NCBI RefSeq assembly: GCF_046115515.1
Contig: NZ_CP175953.1
Source of the DNA: Gracilimonas sp017641085
GTDB taxonomy: Bacteria; Bacteroidota; Rhodothermia; Balneolales; Balneolaceae
Length of the DNA: 64,000 bases
Reading direction: 5' to 3' (one strand)
Shown here: positions 1 to 9,209 of the stretch, in pieces
Position numbering within the stretch: position 1 is the first letter of the stretch
Layout of the letters: the number at the start of each line of letters is the position of its first letter
The notes under the pieces: model-generated
Databases searched by the model: none
Told to the model about the DNA's origin: nothing
The model's input: the letters and a program-made list of their open reading frames with translations, nothing else
Made by a program: the position numbers and the translations under genes

Positions 1-2619
1 TCACCTTTACAAAATGGCGAGAAAGCAACCAAAGCTGACTTTGAAGCTTTTGCCAACTCTCATTTTGCGAATACCGGTCAGCGTATCGCTTTCATTTCTG
101 AAGCAAATTCCTCTCCTACTTACAACAATATTAAGGAGCAGGCCCTTTCGAAATTCAATAATGCAACCTGGGTTACTTATGAGCCATTTGGCGAAGACAA
201 TGTATTAGAAGGTAACCGAATTGCTTTTGGCGGACGACTGAGAACCCATTACAATTTTGAGAATGCGGATGTTATTGTTTCTCTGAATGATGACTTCATG
301 AGTTCAACGCATCCAAACAGTGTTGAATACGCCAAACAAGTTTCTTCCCGACGTAAAGTGACCGATACAGACGGTGAAATGAACCGTATTTATTCGGTGG
401 AAGATTCTTTCTCACTCACCGGTTCTTATGCCGATCACCGACTGAGAGTTAAAGCCAGCCAAATGGAAGCCTTTACTTATGCACTGGCTGCAGCGCTTTC
501 TACACGCGTTAATGGATTAAGTGCTTTCAGCGGTTACTCAAACGAATTTTCTGATCACAAGTGGATTACAGCTCTTGCTGATGATCTGGCTGCTAACGCC
601 GGACGTTCAGCACTTACGCTGGGAAGCCAGCACAAACCTGAAGTGCACGCTGCGGTTGCCGCAATTAATAATGCATTAGGAAATACCGGAAGCACAGTTC
701 ACTATTTAGAAGTGCCACACCTTGATGAGCAAAACAGCACTGAAGCTTTTGCCAATGTGGTTGCTGAAATGAAAGCCGGCAACATCGACACTGTTGTTAT
801 GGTGGGTGTGAACCCGGTATTCAACGCACCGGCTGATCTTGACTTTGAAAACGCCCTCTCTAATGTTGAAACCGTAGTCAATCTATCTGATTACGTTGAT
901 GAAACTTCCCTGAAATCTACCTGGCACGTAAACCGTGCACATTTCCTGGAAGCATGGGGAGACGGTTATTCTTATGGCGGAGCACGTTCAGTGATCCAGC
1001 CGCAAATCAGGCCTTTGCATGAAGGTTTAAGTGAAATTGAGTTTTTAAATACCATCGTATCCGGTTCTATTACTGCCGGTTATGATCTTGTAAGAGACAC
1101 CTTTCAGGGATACTACCGTTCCGGTTTTGATAACCGATGGACCAATATCCTGCATGACGGTATTGACACTACCGGCAACTTTAACGAAGTAAATGTTCGG
1201 TTAACCTCCGGATTTACTTCCGCAATGAACCGCGCTACATCCAATGTTACTTCTACTTCCGGTATGGAAGTGGTTATTCGTCCTGATGCTACTTTGTACG
1301 ACGGACGTTACGCCAACCTTGGGTGGCTTCAGGAGCTTCCCGACCCAATGACGAAAGTTACCTGGGATAACGTGGCGCTTATGAGTCCTGCTACGGCAGA
1401 GAAACTCGGTATTGAAGAAGCCAGTGCCGGACAAGATGATTACGATGTTGTAGAAATTACCGTAAATGGCAAGAGCATTAATATTGTAGCCTGGATTCAG
1501 CCGGGACATGTTGATGACGCCATTACTTTAACCACCGGTTATGGACGGGAAGGAATTGGCCGGGTAGCCAGTTCCTATATTGATTACACCGCAGGTGGGG
1601 TGGATGTGTATCCACTGAGAGGTACAGATAATATGCTGTATGCCTCAGCCAGCGTTTCCAAAACCGGTGACACCTATGAAATTGCCTGTGTTCAGGATCA
1701 CCACAGCCTTGAAGGACGAGATATGTATCGTCAGGCTTCGATTTCTGAATACAAAGACAATCCGGACTTTGCTTCCTTCGCCTCGGTTCACACCTATGAA
1801 GTGCCGGGCATGAAAGAAGCAGAAGAAATGGGCGAAGATCAGCCTATTTCTCTCTTTGACGAGCAAACCTACCCCGATCATGAACCACAATGGGGAATGG
1901 CTATTGACCTGAACTCCTGTTTTGGTTGTGGTGTATGTGTGATCGCTTGTCAGTCAGAAAACAATATCCCTGTTATCGGGAAAAAAGAAGTGAAAAGCGG
2001 CCGTGAGATGCACTGGATCCGTAACGACCGCTACTATGTGGGTGATGATCCGGATTCACCACAAGCGGTTCACCAGCCGGTTCCATGTATGCATTGTGAG
2101 CTTGCCCCTTGTGAGCAGGTTTGCCCGGTTGCGGCAACTACCCACAGTGACGACGGCATGAACCAAATGACATATAACCGCTGTATCGGAACCCGTTACT
2201 GCGCGAATAACTGTCCTTATAAAGTTCGTCGATTCAACTTCTTCAACTATCCAAAAGAATACTTAACTACGGGCGACGATCCTGATATCATCCAAATGGC
2301 GATGAATCCGGAAGTAACCGTTCGTTTCCGTGGTGTGATGGAGAAATGTACGTATTGCGCACAGCGCGTAAACCGTGCAAAAATTGAAGCCAAGAACAAA
2401 ACCGGTTCTCCAAAACCTGCAGATGGCGCTGTTAAAACTGCTTGTCAGCAAGCATGTCCTGCCGATGCCATTTACTTTGGTGATTTAACCGACGATAACA
2501 GCGAAGTTGCGAAAATGAAGCGCAACGAACGAAACTTCCAGATGCTCGAAGAGCTTAACACGCGTCCGAGAACATCTTATATGGCTAAACTTACGAATCC
2601 AAACCCTGCTTTGGCTTAA
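1..2619 (+). CDS. actB: Alternative complex III iron-sulfur subunit ActB (5' truncated)
   Basis: The reading frame is open from base 1, so the gene starts upstream of the window; the internal ATG at 298 is not the real start. The visible 872 residues cover the end of the molybdopterin-oxidoreductase-like (cofactor-free) region and the C-terminal ferredoxin-like region. Four Cys clusters lie at about residues 640-830 of the visible part, beginning with C-x2-C-x2-C-x3-C. One cluster reads RCIGTRYCANNCP, with Thr where the second Cys would be, which is the signature of a 3Fe-4S cluster. ActB passes electrons from menaquinol oxidation toward the c-type cytochromes on the periplasmic face. It is followed 27 bases later by actC in the conserved act order. 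Confidence 0.95.
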   Translation, partial: SPLQNGEKATKADFEAFANSHFANTGQRIAFISEANSSPTYNNIKEQALSKFNNATWVTYEPFGEDNVLEGNRIAFGGRLRTHYNFENADVIVSLNDDFMSSTHPNSVEYAKQVSSRRKVTDTDGEMNRIYSVEDSFSLTGSYADHRLRVKASQMEAFTYALAAALSTRVNGLSAFSGYSNEFSDHKWITALADDLAANAGRSALTLGSQHKPEVHAAVAAINNALGNTGSTVHYLEVPHLDEQNSTEAFANVVAEMKAGNIDTVVMVGVNPVFNAPADLDFENALSNVETVVNLSDYVDETSLKSTWHVNRAHFLEAWGDGYSYGGARSVIQPQIRPLHEGLSEIEFLNTIVSGSITAGYDLVRDTFQGYYRSGFDNRWTNILHDGIDTTGNFNEVNVRLTSGFTSAMNRATSNVTSTSGMEVVIRPDATLYDGRYANLGWLQELPDPMTKVTWDNVALMSPATAEKLGIEEASAGQDDYDVVEITVNGKSINIVAWIQPGHVDDAITLTTGYGREGIGRVASSYIDYTAGGVDVYPLRGTDNMLYASASVSKTGDTYEIACVQDHHSLEGRDMYRQASISEYKDNPDFASFASVHTYEVPGMKEAEEMGEDQPISLFDEQTYPDHEPQWGMAIDLNSCFGCGVCVIACQSENNIPVIGKKEVKSGREMHWIRNDRYYVGDDPDSPQAVHQPVPCMHCELAPCEQVCPVAATTHSDDGMNQMTYNRCIGTRYCANNCPYKVRRFNFFNYPKEYLTTGDDPDIIQMAMNPEVTVRFRGVMEKCTYCAQRVNRAKIEAKNKTGSPKPADGAVKTACQQACPADAIYFGDLTDDNSEVAKMKRNERNFQMLEELNTRPRTSYMAKLTNPNPALA

Positions 2620-2646
2620 GATATTAATCAGGAATACATCCAAAAC

Positions 2647-4074
2647 ATGAGTAAATACCAATACGTACCGGAACCCGCTCTTGTAAAAGGCGACCATGAC
2701 TTTTCGAGCCTTACGAGACTGATTACCGATATAAATTTACGCCCTACTCCAAAAGCATGGTACCTATGCATGATTGCCGCAAACGGCCTGCTTTTTGTTA
2801 TGGTTGCCGCCATTGGCTACCTGATCTGGGAAGGAACTGGAATTTGGGGACTTAACAATCCCGTTGGTTGGGGTTGGGCCATCATTAACTTTGTATGGTG
2901 GGTTGGTATTGGTCACGCCGGCACCCTGATTTCGGCGATTTTATTTCTCTTTCGGCAGGACTGGCGTACCGCTATTAACCGTTTTGCGGAAGCTATGACC
3001 ATTTTTGCAGTAATGTGTGCCGGTGTATTCCCGGCTATTCACGTTGGTCGTATCTGGGTTATTTACTGGGTGTTCCCGGTTCCTAACTCTATGGCAATGT
3101 GGCCAAACTTCAACTCTCCCCTTCTTTGGGACGTGTTTGCGGTTTCTACCTACTTCACCGTTTCCCTGCTATTCTGGTATGTGGGACTGGTTCCTGACCT
3201 TGCAACCATTCGTGATCGTGCAACCGACAAAATCAGAAAGGTTGTGTACGGAATTTTCTCTCTTGGATGGACCGGTTCAAACCGTCACTGGTGGAATTAC
3301 GAGAAAGCTTATATGATTCTGGCCGGTTTGGCAACTCCGCTGGTACTTTCGGTACACACCATTGTATCCTTTGACTTTGCCGTTTCCATGATTCCGGGAT
3401 GGCACACCACTATTTTCCCTCCTTATTTTGTTGCCGGTGCTATTTTCTCCGGTTTTGCGATGGTACTTACCCTGATGATTGTTGCCCGCAAGATCTATGG
3501 AATGAAAGACATCATGACGGATGATCACATGGAAAAAATGAATATTGTGATCCTCGTTACCGGCTCTATGGTAGGCTTTGCTTACATGATGGAGTTCTTC
3601 ATCGCCTGGTATAGTGGCGTTGAATATGAGAAAGCGATTTTTATTCTGAGAGCAACCGGTCCTTATGCATGGGCATACTGGGCGATGATGACTTGTAACG
3701 TGTTGTCCCCTCAGTTCTTCTGGTCCAAGAAATTACGCCGCAGCGTTGGCTTCACCTTCTTTATTTCAATTGTGGTGAACATCGGTATGTGGTTTGAACG
3801 ATTTGTAATTACGGTAACTTCACTGGCAAACGATTACCTGCCATCCAGCTGGGACTATTATTCCCCAACCATTTGGGACGTATTAACTTACGTTGGAACA
3901 TTTGGTCTGTTTTTCACCATGTTCCTCCTGTTCTTGCGCTTCCTGCCAATGGTTGCACTCGCGGAAATTAAAGCAGTGATTCCTCTGGCTGATCCTCACA
4001 ATTACGATGAGGAAACCAAGGAATTTGAAGCCCCTAAAGTAGAAGTACCGAAACCTCAAGCTGAGAAGGTTTAA
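2647..4074 (+). CDS. actC: Alternative complex III NrfD-like quinol subunit ActC
   Basis: A 475-residue polytopic protein of the NrfD/PsrC family with about ten hydrophobic segments and a charged, Pro/Glu/Lys-rich C-terminal tail. This family forms the quinol-binding membrane module of alternative complex III, paired with the paralogous ActF further down the operon. The usual act gene order (B-C-D-E-F) and the 4-base gap to actD support the assignment. The start at 2647 is the first ATG after actB and gives an N-terminus of normal length. Confidence 0.95.
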   Translation: MSKYQYVPEPALVKGDHDFSSLTRLITDINLRPTPKAWYLCMIAANGLLFVMVAAIGYLIWEGTGIWGLNNPVGWGWAIINFVWWVGIGHAGTLISAILFLFRQDWRTAINRFAEAMTIFAVMCAGVFPAIHVGRIWVIYWVFPVPNSMAMWPNFNSPLLWDVFAVSTYFTVSLLFWYVGLVPDLATIRDRATDKIRKVVYGIFSLGWTGSNRHWWNYEKAYMILAGLATPLVLSVHTIVSFDFAVSMIPGWHTTIFPPYFVAGAIFSGFAMVLTLMIVARKIYGMKDIMTDDHMEKMNIVILVTGSMVGFAYMMEFFIAWYSGVEYEKAIFILRATGPYAWAYWAMMTCNVLSPQFFWSKKLRRSVGFTFFISIVVNIGMWFERFVITVTSLANDYLPSSWDYYSPTIWDVLTYVGTFGLFFTMFLLFLRFLPMVALAEIKAVIPLADPHNYDEETKEFEAPKVEVPKPQAEKV

Positions 4075-4078
4075 GATT

Positions 4079-4624
4079 ATGAGTACAACAGAAAAGAATG
4101 ATTTATACGGCGTTATAGCCGAGTTCAGAAATCCCAAGGAGCTGATTGATGTTGCCAAAACAATGTCAAAGTCAGGGTTCAGCAAGTTTGATACCTTTAG
4201 TCCTTTCCCTATTCATGGAATGGATAAGGCCATGAACCTCAAAAAGTCAAAGCTTGGCTGGATTGTAATCGGACATGCGTGTATCGGTTTCTTTGGAGCA
4301 CTGGCTATGATGTATTACATGGCTGTTATTGATTACCCGATGAATATCAGCGGTAAACCGTTTTTTAACGCCCCTGCTTGGGTTCCTATCACTTTTGAAT
4401 TAACAGTGCTTCTGTCTTCCTTCGGAGCTGTATTCGGGATGTTTTTCCTGAACGGACTTCCGAAACTGAATAATCCTCTTTTCAACGTTGAGCGATTTAA
4501 GAAAGCAACCGACGATGGTTTCTTTGCCTGCATTGAAGCTGAAGACGATATGTTTGATGCCGATAAGGTTAAGAAACTATTCGAAGAAGCCGGTGCTACT
4601 CACATTGAGGAAGTTTATGAATAA
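4079..4624 (+). CDS. actD: Alternative complex III membrane subunit ActD (DUF3341)
   Basis: A 181-residue protein with a cytoplasmic N-terminal part that begins YGVIAEFRNPKEL, typical of DUF3341/ActD, then two membrane helices at about residues 62-82 and 100-122 with a short periplasmic loop between them. It is a scaffold subunit of the quinol:cytochrome c oxidoreductase with no cofactor ligands of its own. It starts 4 bases after actC, and its stop codon overlaps the proposed actE start in the sequence ATGAATAA, which suggests translational coupling. Confidence 0.93.
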   Translation: MSTTEKNDLYGVIAEFRNPKELIDVAKTMSKSGFSKFDTFSPFPIHGMDKAMNLKKSKLGWIVIGHACIGFFGALAMMYYMAVIDYPMNISGKPFFNAPAWVPITFELTVLLSSFGAVFGMFFLNGLPKLNNPLFNVERFKKATDDGFFACIEAEDDMFDADKVKKLFEEAGATHIEEVYE

Positions 4625-5657
4625 AACGAATACTCAAATATCATTTCCAGGAATGAACATTAAAAGAATGTTTAAGATTGCGGGCGTCTTTGCGCTCGGA
4701 GTCACTTTATCGGCCTGTCAGGGTCAGCTTTCTGAAAAGCCCCCTATTCACCCCAACATGAATATGGACCAGCAGCCGAGAGTAGAAGCACAGGAAGAAA
4801 ATAACTTTTTTGCGGATGGCCGTGCCATGCGTCAGCCGGTGGATGGAACCGTTGCCCGTGGATTGGCAAAAACAGACCTTGCTTACTACGAAGGAATTGA
4901 AGAAAACGGTGATTTTATTGATTACATCCCGGTTGACCTAACCAAGTCATTCCTTTACAGAGGTAAAGAACGCTACGAAATTTATTGCGCTCCCTGCCAC
5001 GGACAAACCGGTGCAGGTAATGGTATTATTATGGAAGGAAATTACGGATACGTTCCGGCACCTTCATACCACGATCAAAGAGTAAGAGAATTATCTGACG
5101 GTGAGTTGTATTCCGCTATTTATAACGGCGTACGTACCATGCCTTCCTACTCCACACAGGTACCTGTTGAAGACCGCTGGGCTATTGTAGCATACATTCG
5201 CGCCTTACAGGAAAGCCAGAATATCAATGAGCAGGAAATTCAGGAATATCCGGTTGATGTAGATGCAATGCAGACTGCATTTGCTGCTGAACAAGCCCGT
5301 CAAGATTCTATTGAAGCAGCCAGAACTCCTGATGAGGCTCCTCAGGCTACAGTAGATCTGGGTAAAGAAGTAATTACAGCGAACGGATGTGCTGCCTGCC
5401 ACAACGAAGACGGCACACCCGGAGGCATTGGGCCAACTTGGGCCGGACTGTTTGGAAGCGAAGGTGAGGTAATAACCGCTGACGGCGAGACTATCACCGT
5501 TACTAAAGATGAAGATTACATTCGCGAGTCCATCGTTGCTCCTGAAGCTGCAAAACCTGTTGATTATGCACAGGGTGTGATGGCTTCTTACAGCTACCTC
5601 GCCGACCATGAAATTGAGTCGATCGTGCTTTACATCAAAAATCTATCTGAAAACTAA
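4617..5657 (+). CDS. actE: Alternative complex III cytochrome c subunit ActE with an extra C-terminal heme domain
   Basis: About 346 residues. An in-frame ATG at 4617 overlaps the end of actD; ATGs at 4653 and 4668 are alternatives and also leave a lipoprotein-type signal (LSACQG, lipobox Cys). Two heme c motifs are present: CAPCH near residue 124, in the ordinary ActE domain, and CAACH near residue 258, in an added domain. The added domain (GIGPTW, then YIRESI and a final YIKNL helix) closely resembles the cytochrome domain at the C-terminus of CoxB in this same operon. Known ActE proteins are usually monoheme. The extra domain could carry electrons from complex III directly to the oxidase; that role is inferred. 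Confidence 0.9.
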   Translation: MNKTNTQISFPGMNIKRMFKIAGVFALGVTLSACQGQLSEKPPIHPNMNMDQQPRVEAQEENNFFADGRAMRQPVDGTVARGLAKTDLAYYEGIEENGDFIDYIPVDLTKSFLYRGKERYEIYCAPCHGQTGAGNGIIMEGNYGYVPAPSYHDQRVRELSDGELYSAIYNGVRTMPSYSTQVPVEDRWAIVAYIRALQESQNINEQEIQEYPVDVDAMQTAFAAEQARQDSIEAARTPDEAPQATVDLGKEVITANGCAACHNEDGTPGGIGPTWAGLFGSEGEVITADGETITVTKDEDYIRESIVAPEAAKPVDYAQGVMASYSYLADHEIESIVLYIKNLSEN

Positions 5658-5682
5658 GAACTTTGCTTAATACACTTACACA

Positions 5683-6879
5683 ATGAGTCATAAGCCTACA
5701 ATAACAGATTCTTTACAATTTCCAGCCGACAGCAAAGTTCCTCGTGCCCTATTCGGTGTTGGTGCCGTTGGCCTGATTGCCAGCCTTGTTGGCTACTTTT
5801 TAGATGCCGACCAGTTCTTCTTTTCGTACCTGGTTAGCTTTGTCTTTTTTACCGGAATTGCTTTAGCCGCCCTTTTGATGGTCATGCTGCATCATATCAC
5901 CCGCTCTTCATGGGGAGTGTTGGTTCGAAGAATATCGGAGTCGTTTACAGCCAATCTTTGGATATGGGCCATATTTGTGGTCCCTGTAATACTTGGGATT
6001 CATAATTTGTACCACTGGAGCCATGAAGATGCCGTAATGGCCGACAAAATTCTTAAAGGGAAATCAGCTTACCTGAATACACCCTTCTTTATTGCCCGTC
6101 AGTTTATCTACTTTGCCATTTGGGGATATCTTGGATATAAGCTGCATAAGGTTTCCGTAGAGATGGATAAAACCAATGACTGGGGATTAACCAGCTTGTT
6201 GCGCAAAGTAAGTGCCCCGGGTATTCCTTTGTTTGCTCTTTCTATTGCATTTGCCAGCTTCGACTGGTTGATGTCGCTTGACCCTCACTGGTTTTCAACC
6301 ATGTTTGGCGTTTACTTTTTCTCCATTAGTTTCCAGGCGTTTTGGCCTATTATGATTCTGCTGATTTTCTTTATACAGAGCAAAGGGATTTTGAAAAACA
6401 CCATTCGACAAGTACACATCTATGATCTTGGTGCCTGGTTTTTTGCATTCACAGTATTCTATGCATACATCGCATTCAGTCAGTTTTTACTTATTTATTA
6501 TGCAAACCTTCCGGAAGAAACCCTGTGGTATTTCCACCGACTGGAAGGCAGCTGGAAGTATATAGCGTACAGCTTGTTGATTTTCCGTTTTGCTCTGCCA
6601 TTCCTGGTATTACTTAACCGTGAAGCCAAGAAGAACCGAACTATTTTAGGAATTGTATCAGCGATCGTATTAGTCATTCACTTTGCAGAAATCTACTGGA
6701 TTGCCATGCCGGTATTGTTTAAACATGGCATCCACTTCAGCTGGATGGATATCACTACTTTCCTTGGATTGGGAGGTATTTTCTTTGGACTGTTCTTTAA
6801 TACATTCAAGAAGCACGACATGGTGCCAAAGAACGATCCAAAACTGGAAGACTGCCTGTCCAAATCGTATCACCAATAA
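5683..6879 (+). CDS. actF: Alternative complex III membrane subunit ActF
   Basis: A 398-residue polytopic membrane protein with about ten helices, matching the second, shorter NrfD-like subunit of alternative complex III. It has the Trp/His-rich loop NLYHWSHED near residues 108-116, between helices. It completes the act set and sits 25 bases after actE and 12 bases before the small membrane gene at 6892. In Rhodothermus-type organisms this complex replaces cytochrome bc1 and associates physically with the caa3 oxidase encoded next. Confidence 0.93.
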   Translation: MSHKPTITDSLQFPADSKVPRALFGVGAVGLIASLVGYFLDADQFFFSYLVSFVFFTGIALAALLMVMLHHITRSSWGVLVRRISESFTANLWIWAIFVVPVILGIHNLYHWSHEDAVMADKILKGKSAYLNTPFFIARQFIYFAIWGYLGYKLHKVSVEMDKTNDWGLTSLLRKVSAPGIPLFALSIAFASFDWLMSLDPHWFSTMFGVYFFSISFQAFWPIMILLIFFIQSKGILKNTIRQVHIYDLGAWFFAFTVFYAYIAFSQFLLIYYANLPEETLWYFHRLEGSWKYIAYSLLIFRFALPFLVLLNREAKKNRTILGIVSAIVLVIHFAEIYWIAMPVLFKHGIHFSWMDITTFLGLGGIFFGLFFNTFKKHDMVPKNDPKLEDCLSKSYHQ

Positions 6880-6891
6880 TCGAATTTACCG

Positions 6892-7422
6892 ATGTCAGAA
6901 AAGTATAGCTCAGAATTTAAAGCAAAAGTAGCACTCGAAGCTGTAGCTCAGGGGCGTTCTGTGATTGAGAAGATTGCTCAAAAGCATGACGTTTCAGAAG
7001 ATGATGTAATTGAGTGGGCTGCTCAGCTTCAGGATGAAGCTTCTCAGATTTTTACTACCGAAACGGCACATGCCGATGAGGCTGTAACAGAGGAAGTTGA
7101 CATCACAACTGAAAATGAAGAGTTTGCCGGTGCCGTAGAGCACGGCGTGATGAGTGACAACCTCAACTACAACAAATTGATCTTCTGGTCTACTCTGGGA
7201 ACCGCACTCGTTATTATTTTTGTTATCGGTTTAGTCTATTTTTCTCAATACAGCCTTTTTGAAGCTCAAAAACAGGTATCAGCCCAAAGCGGTTATTCAG
7301 AAGTACAAGAATTAAAAGCTGAACAAGATCAAGAGCTGAATAGCTTTGGAGTGGTTGACCTTGAGGAAGGTATTTACAGAATTCCTATTGATAGCGCTAT
7401 TAGTAGAATAGCCACAGACTGA
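6892..7422 (+). CDS. Membrane protein with IS3 OrfA-like helix-turn-helix N-terminus
   Basis: A 176-residue protein with three parts. Residues 1-50 (KYSSEFKAKVALEAVAQG, then an EKIAQKHDVSEDDVIEW core) read like the HTH_Tnp_1 domain of IS3/IS911 OrfA transposase subunits. Residues 51-93 form an acidic linker. A single membrane helix spans 95-120 and is followed by a periplasmic tail ending in RIPIDSAISRIATD. There is no DDE catalytic partner and no IS end nearby, so this is not an intact IS. Its position between actF and the SCO gene, with 12- and 11-base gaps, makes it a structural part of the respiratory operon. The tail resembles short IPID/IPIE-type tails of small proteins next to SCO and cox genes in other bacteria. 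Function unknown: oxidase assembly or an accessory subunit is the likeliest role. Confidence 0.8.
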   Translation: MSEKYSSEFKAKVALEAVAQGRSVIEKIAQKHDVSEDDVIEWAAQLQDEASQIFTTETAHADEAVTEEVDITTENEEFAGAVEHGVMSDNLNYNKLIFWSTLGTALVIIFVIGLVYFSQYSLFEAQKQVSAQSGYSEVQELKAEQDQELNSFGVVDLEEGIYRIPIDSAISRIATD

Positions 7423-7433
7423 CACCAACCATC

Positions 7434-8264
7434 ATGAGACGTTCTACACTGTTAGCAATTAGCATGCTTGCAGTGTTTCTGACTTCACATTCTGCCCAAG
7501 CGCAGGTTAATCGTGAAACGCCGGATGCGCTGCAAGATCTCGGTATTGATGAGCATTTGGGAGACTATATCCCTCTTGATGCTAAGTTTGCAACCTCCGA
7601 AGGTGACAGTGTTGTGCTTGGTGATTTACTGGAGGAAGGAAAACCTGTTTTATTGAACCCGCTATACTACGAATGCCCGATGTTATGCGGGCTTGTAATA
7701 GACGGAGTGATTAATGTTGTTGATGAACTGGCCTGGAAGCCCGGTAAAGAATTTATTGTAATCTCTATCAGTATTGACCCTGAGGAAAATGCTGAACTGG
7801 CAGCTAAGTCAAAAAAAAATTACCTGGCCGGTATGGACTCCACCACGAAAGCAGGTTGGCACTTCCTCACCGGAAAGAAAGATCAGATTGACAAAGTAAT
7901 TGAAGCTGTTGGATTTGAATACAAAGAAATTGAACAAACCGGAGAGTTTGCCCACAGTGCGGCAATCATGCTCCTGAGTCCGCAAGGTAAGATTACCCGT
8001 TATTTGTACGGCATCTCCTACGACTCATTCAATGTTCGCAGTGCCTTGTATGAATCTGCGGACGGAACGATTGGTAACACCGTCGATAAACTTGTGATGT
8101 TCTGTTATCAATACGATCCGGATTCCGGCAGTTATGCGCCGGTAGCAATTAATATTATGAAGCTTGGCGGCTTGGCTACACTGATAATTCTCGGTATATT
8201 CCTCGGCGTGCTTTGGCTTCGCGAAAAACGCAAAAAACCAACCTCAAAAACTGAATTTAACTAA
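7434..8264 (+). CDS. SCO1/SenC-family copper chaperone for cytochrome oxidase
   Basis: A 276-residue thioredoxin-fold protein with a cleavable signal peptide (residues 1-23, ending SAQAQ). The copper-binding C-x3-C appears as YECPMLCG near residues 80-85 and the distal ligand His as FAHSAA near 170. A C-terminal membrane anchor at about 240-260 is followed by a basic tail. SCO proteins load the CuA centre of subunit II, and coxB starts on the last base of this gene's stop codon (TAATG), so coupled expression is likely. The C-terminal anchor, in addition to the signal sequence, is typical of SCO proteins in act-cox operons. Confidence 0.93.
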   Translation: MRRSTLLAISMLAVFLTSHSAQAQVNRETPDALQDLGIDEHLGDYIPLDAKFATSEGDSVVLGDLLEEGKPVLLNPLYYECPMLCGLVIDGVINVVDELAWKPGKEFIVISISIDPEENAELAAKSKKNYLAGMDSTTKAGWHFLTGKKDQIDKVIEAVGFEYKEIEQTGEFAHSAAIMLLSPQGKITRYLYGISYDSFNVRSALYESADGTIGNTVDKLVMFCYQYDPDSGSYAPVAINIMKLGGLATLIILGIFLGVLWLREKRKKPTSKTEFN

Positions 8265-9208
8265 TGGGCAGTTTATTCGATTTTATGCTCCCGGAGCTTA
8301 AATCTCCGATGACGGGAGCAAGTACCGATGCGCTGATGGCATTCATCCACATCGTCAGTTTTATCCTTCTTGCCGGTGTTACCATTGCAATGATCTATTT
8401 TGCAATCAAGTACAAGCGCAAATCAGAAAATGATAAAACTCCGCTTATCACCCACAACAACACCCTGGAAATTACCTGGTCGGTAATACCCCTTCTGCTG
8501 GTTTTTGTTGTTTTTGGATGGGGATACAAAGGATGGCTGAATCTCAAAACCGTACCCGATAACGCATACGAAATTCAGGTTTCTGCCTACAAGTGGGGCT
8601 GGACTTTCAAATATGAAACCGGAGCACAGGTTGGTAACGAAGTGCATGTACCCGCCGGTCGGCCGGTTAAATTGGTGATGCAGTCTCAGGACGTACTTCA
8701 CTCCTTTTTTGTACCAGATTACCGAATTAAGCAAGACGTGCTGCCAAACCGATACACCTATGTTTGGTTCCAGGCTGAAGAAGCCGGTGAATCACAGGTT
8801 TTCTGTACCGAATATTGCGGTACCTCCCACTCTGATATGTTGGCTAAAGTAATTGTGCACACCGAAGAAGACTTTAAAGCCTGGCTCGATGAGCAAGGAA
8901 CCGGCGGTGGCGGAACTCCCGTGGAACGCGGTGAACAACTTGCCACCTTACAAGGTTGTGTAAGCTGTCACTCTGTAGATGGATCTGATGGTATTGGCCC
9001 AACATGGCAGGGCCTGTGGGAACAAGAACGTAATTTCGAAGACGGTTCTTCTGAAATTGCTGATGCAAACTATATCAGAGAGTCTATTCTGAATCCCGGC
9101 GACAAAATTGTTGAAGGATATCAAAACCAAATGGTTAGCTATGAGGGTCGCCTTAGTGACAACGACATCTCCGACATTATTGAATACATTAAAACGTTAG
9201 AAGAATAA
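8264..9208 (+). CDS. coxB: Cytochrome c oxidase subunit II with fused cytochrome c (caa3 type)
   Basis: 314 residues: two N-terminal membrane helices, a cupredoxin domain with the CuA motif CTEYCGTSHSDM at about 182-193, a Gly-rich linker, then a cytochrome c domain with CVSCH near residue 232 and an axial Met in the NQMVSY segment. The fused heme domain defines a caa3 oxidase. The domain resembles the C-terminal domain of ActE in this operon. The start codon overlaps the stop of the SCO gene by one base, and coxA begins one base after this stop. Confidence 0.96.
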   Translation: MGSLFDFMLPELKSPMTGASTDALMAFIHIVSFILLAGVTIAMIYFAIKYKRKSENDKTPLITHNNTLEITWSVIPLLLVFVVFGWGYKGWLNLKTVPDNAYEIQVSAYKWGWTFKYETGAQVGNEVHVPAGRPVKLVMQSQDVLHSFFVPDYRIKQDVLPNRYTYVWFQAEEAGESQVFCTEYCGTSHSDMLAKVIVHTEEDFKAWLDEQGTGGGGTPVERGEQLATLQGCVSCHSVDGSDGIGPTWQGLWEQERNFEDGSSEIADANYIRESILNPGDKIVEGYQNQMVSYEGRLSDNDISDIIEYIKTLEE

Positions 9209-9209
9209 C

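Noticed and set aside
298..300. ATG at 298 as the start of the iron-sulfur subunit
   Set aside because: The frame is open to base 1 and the upstream residues match the family, so the gene is cut by the window edge.
4488..4616. Longer start for the ActE gene inside actD
   Set aside because: It would put a non-signal sequence before the lipobox signal and overlap actD extensively.
6892..7422. Intact IS3 insertion sequence
   Set aside because: No DDE transposase, no terminal inverted repeats, and the rest of the protein is a membrane protein.
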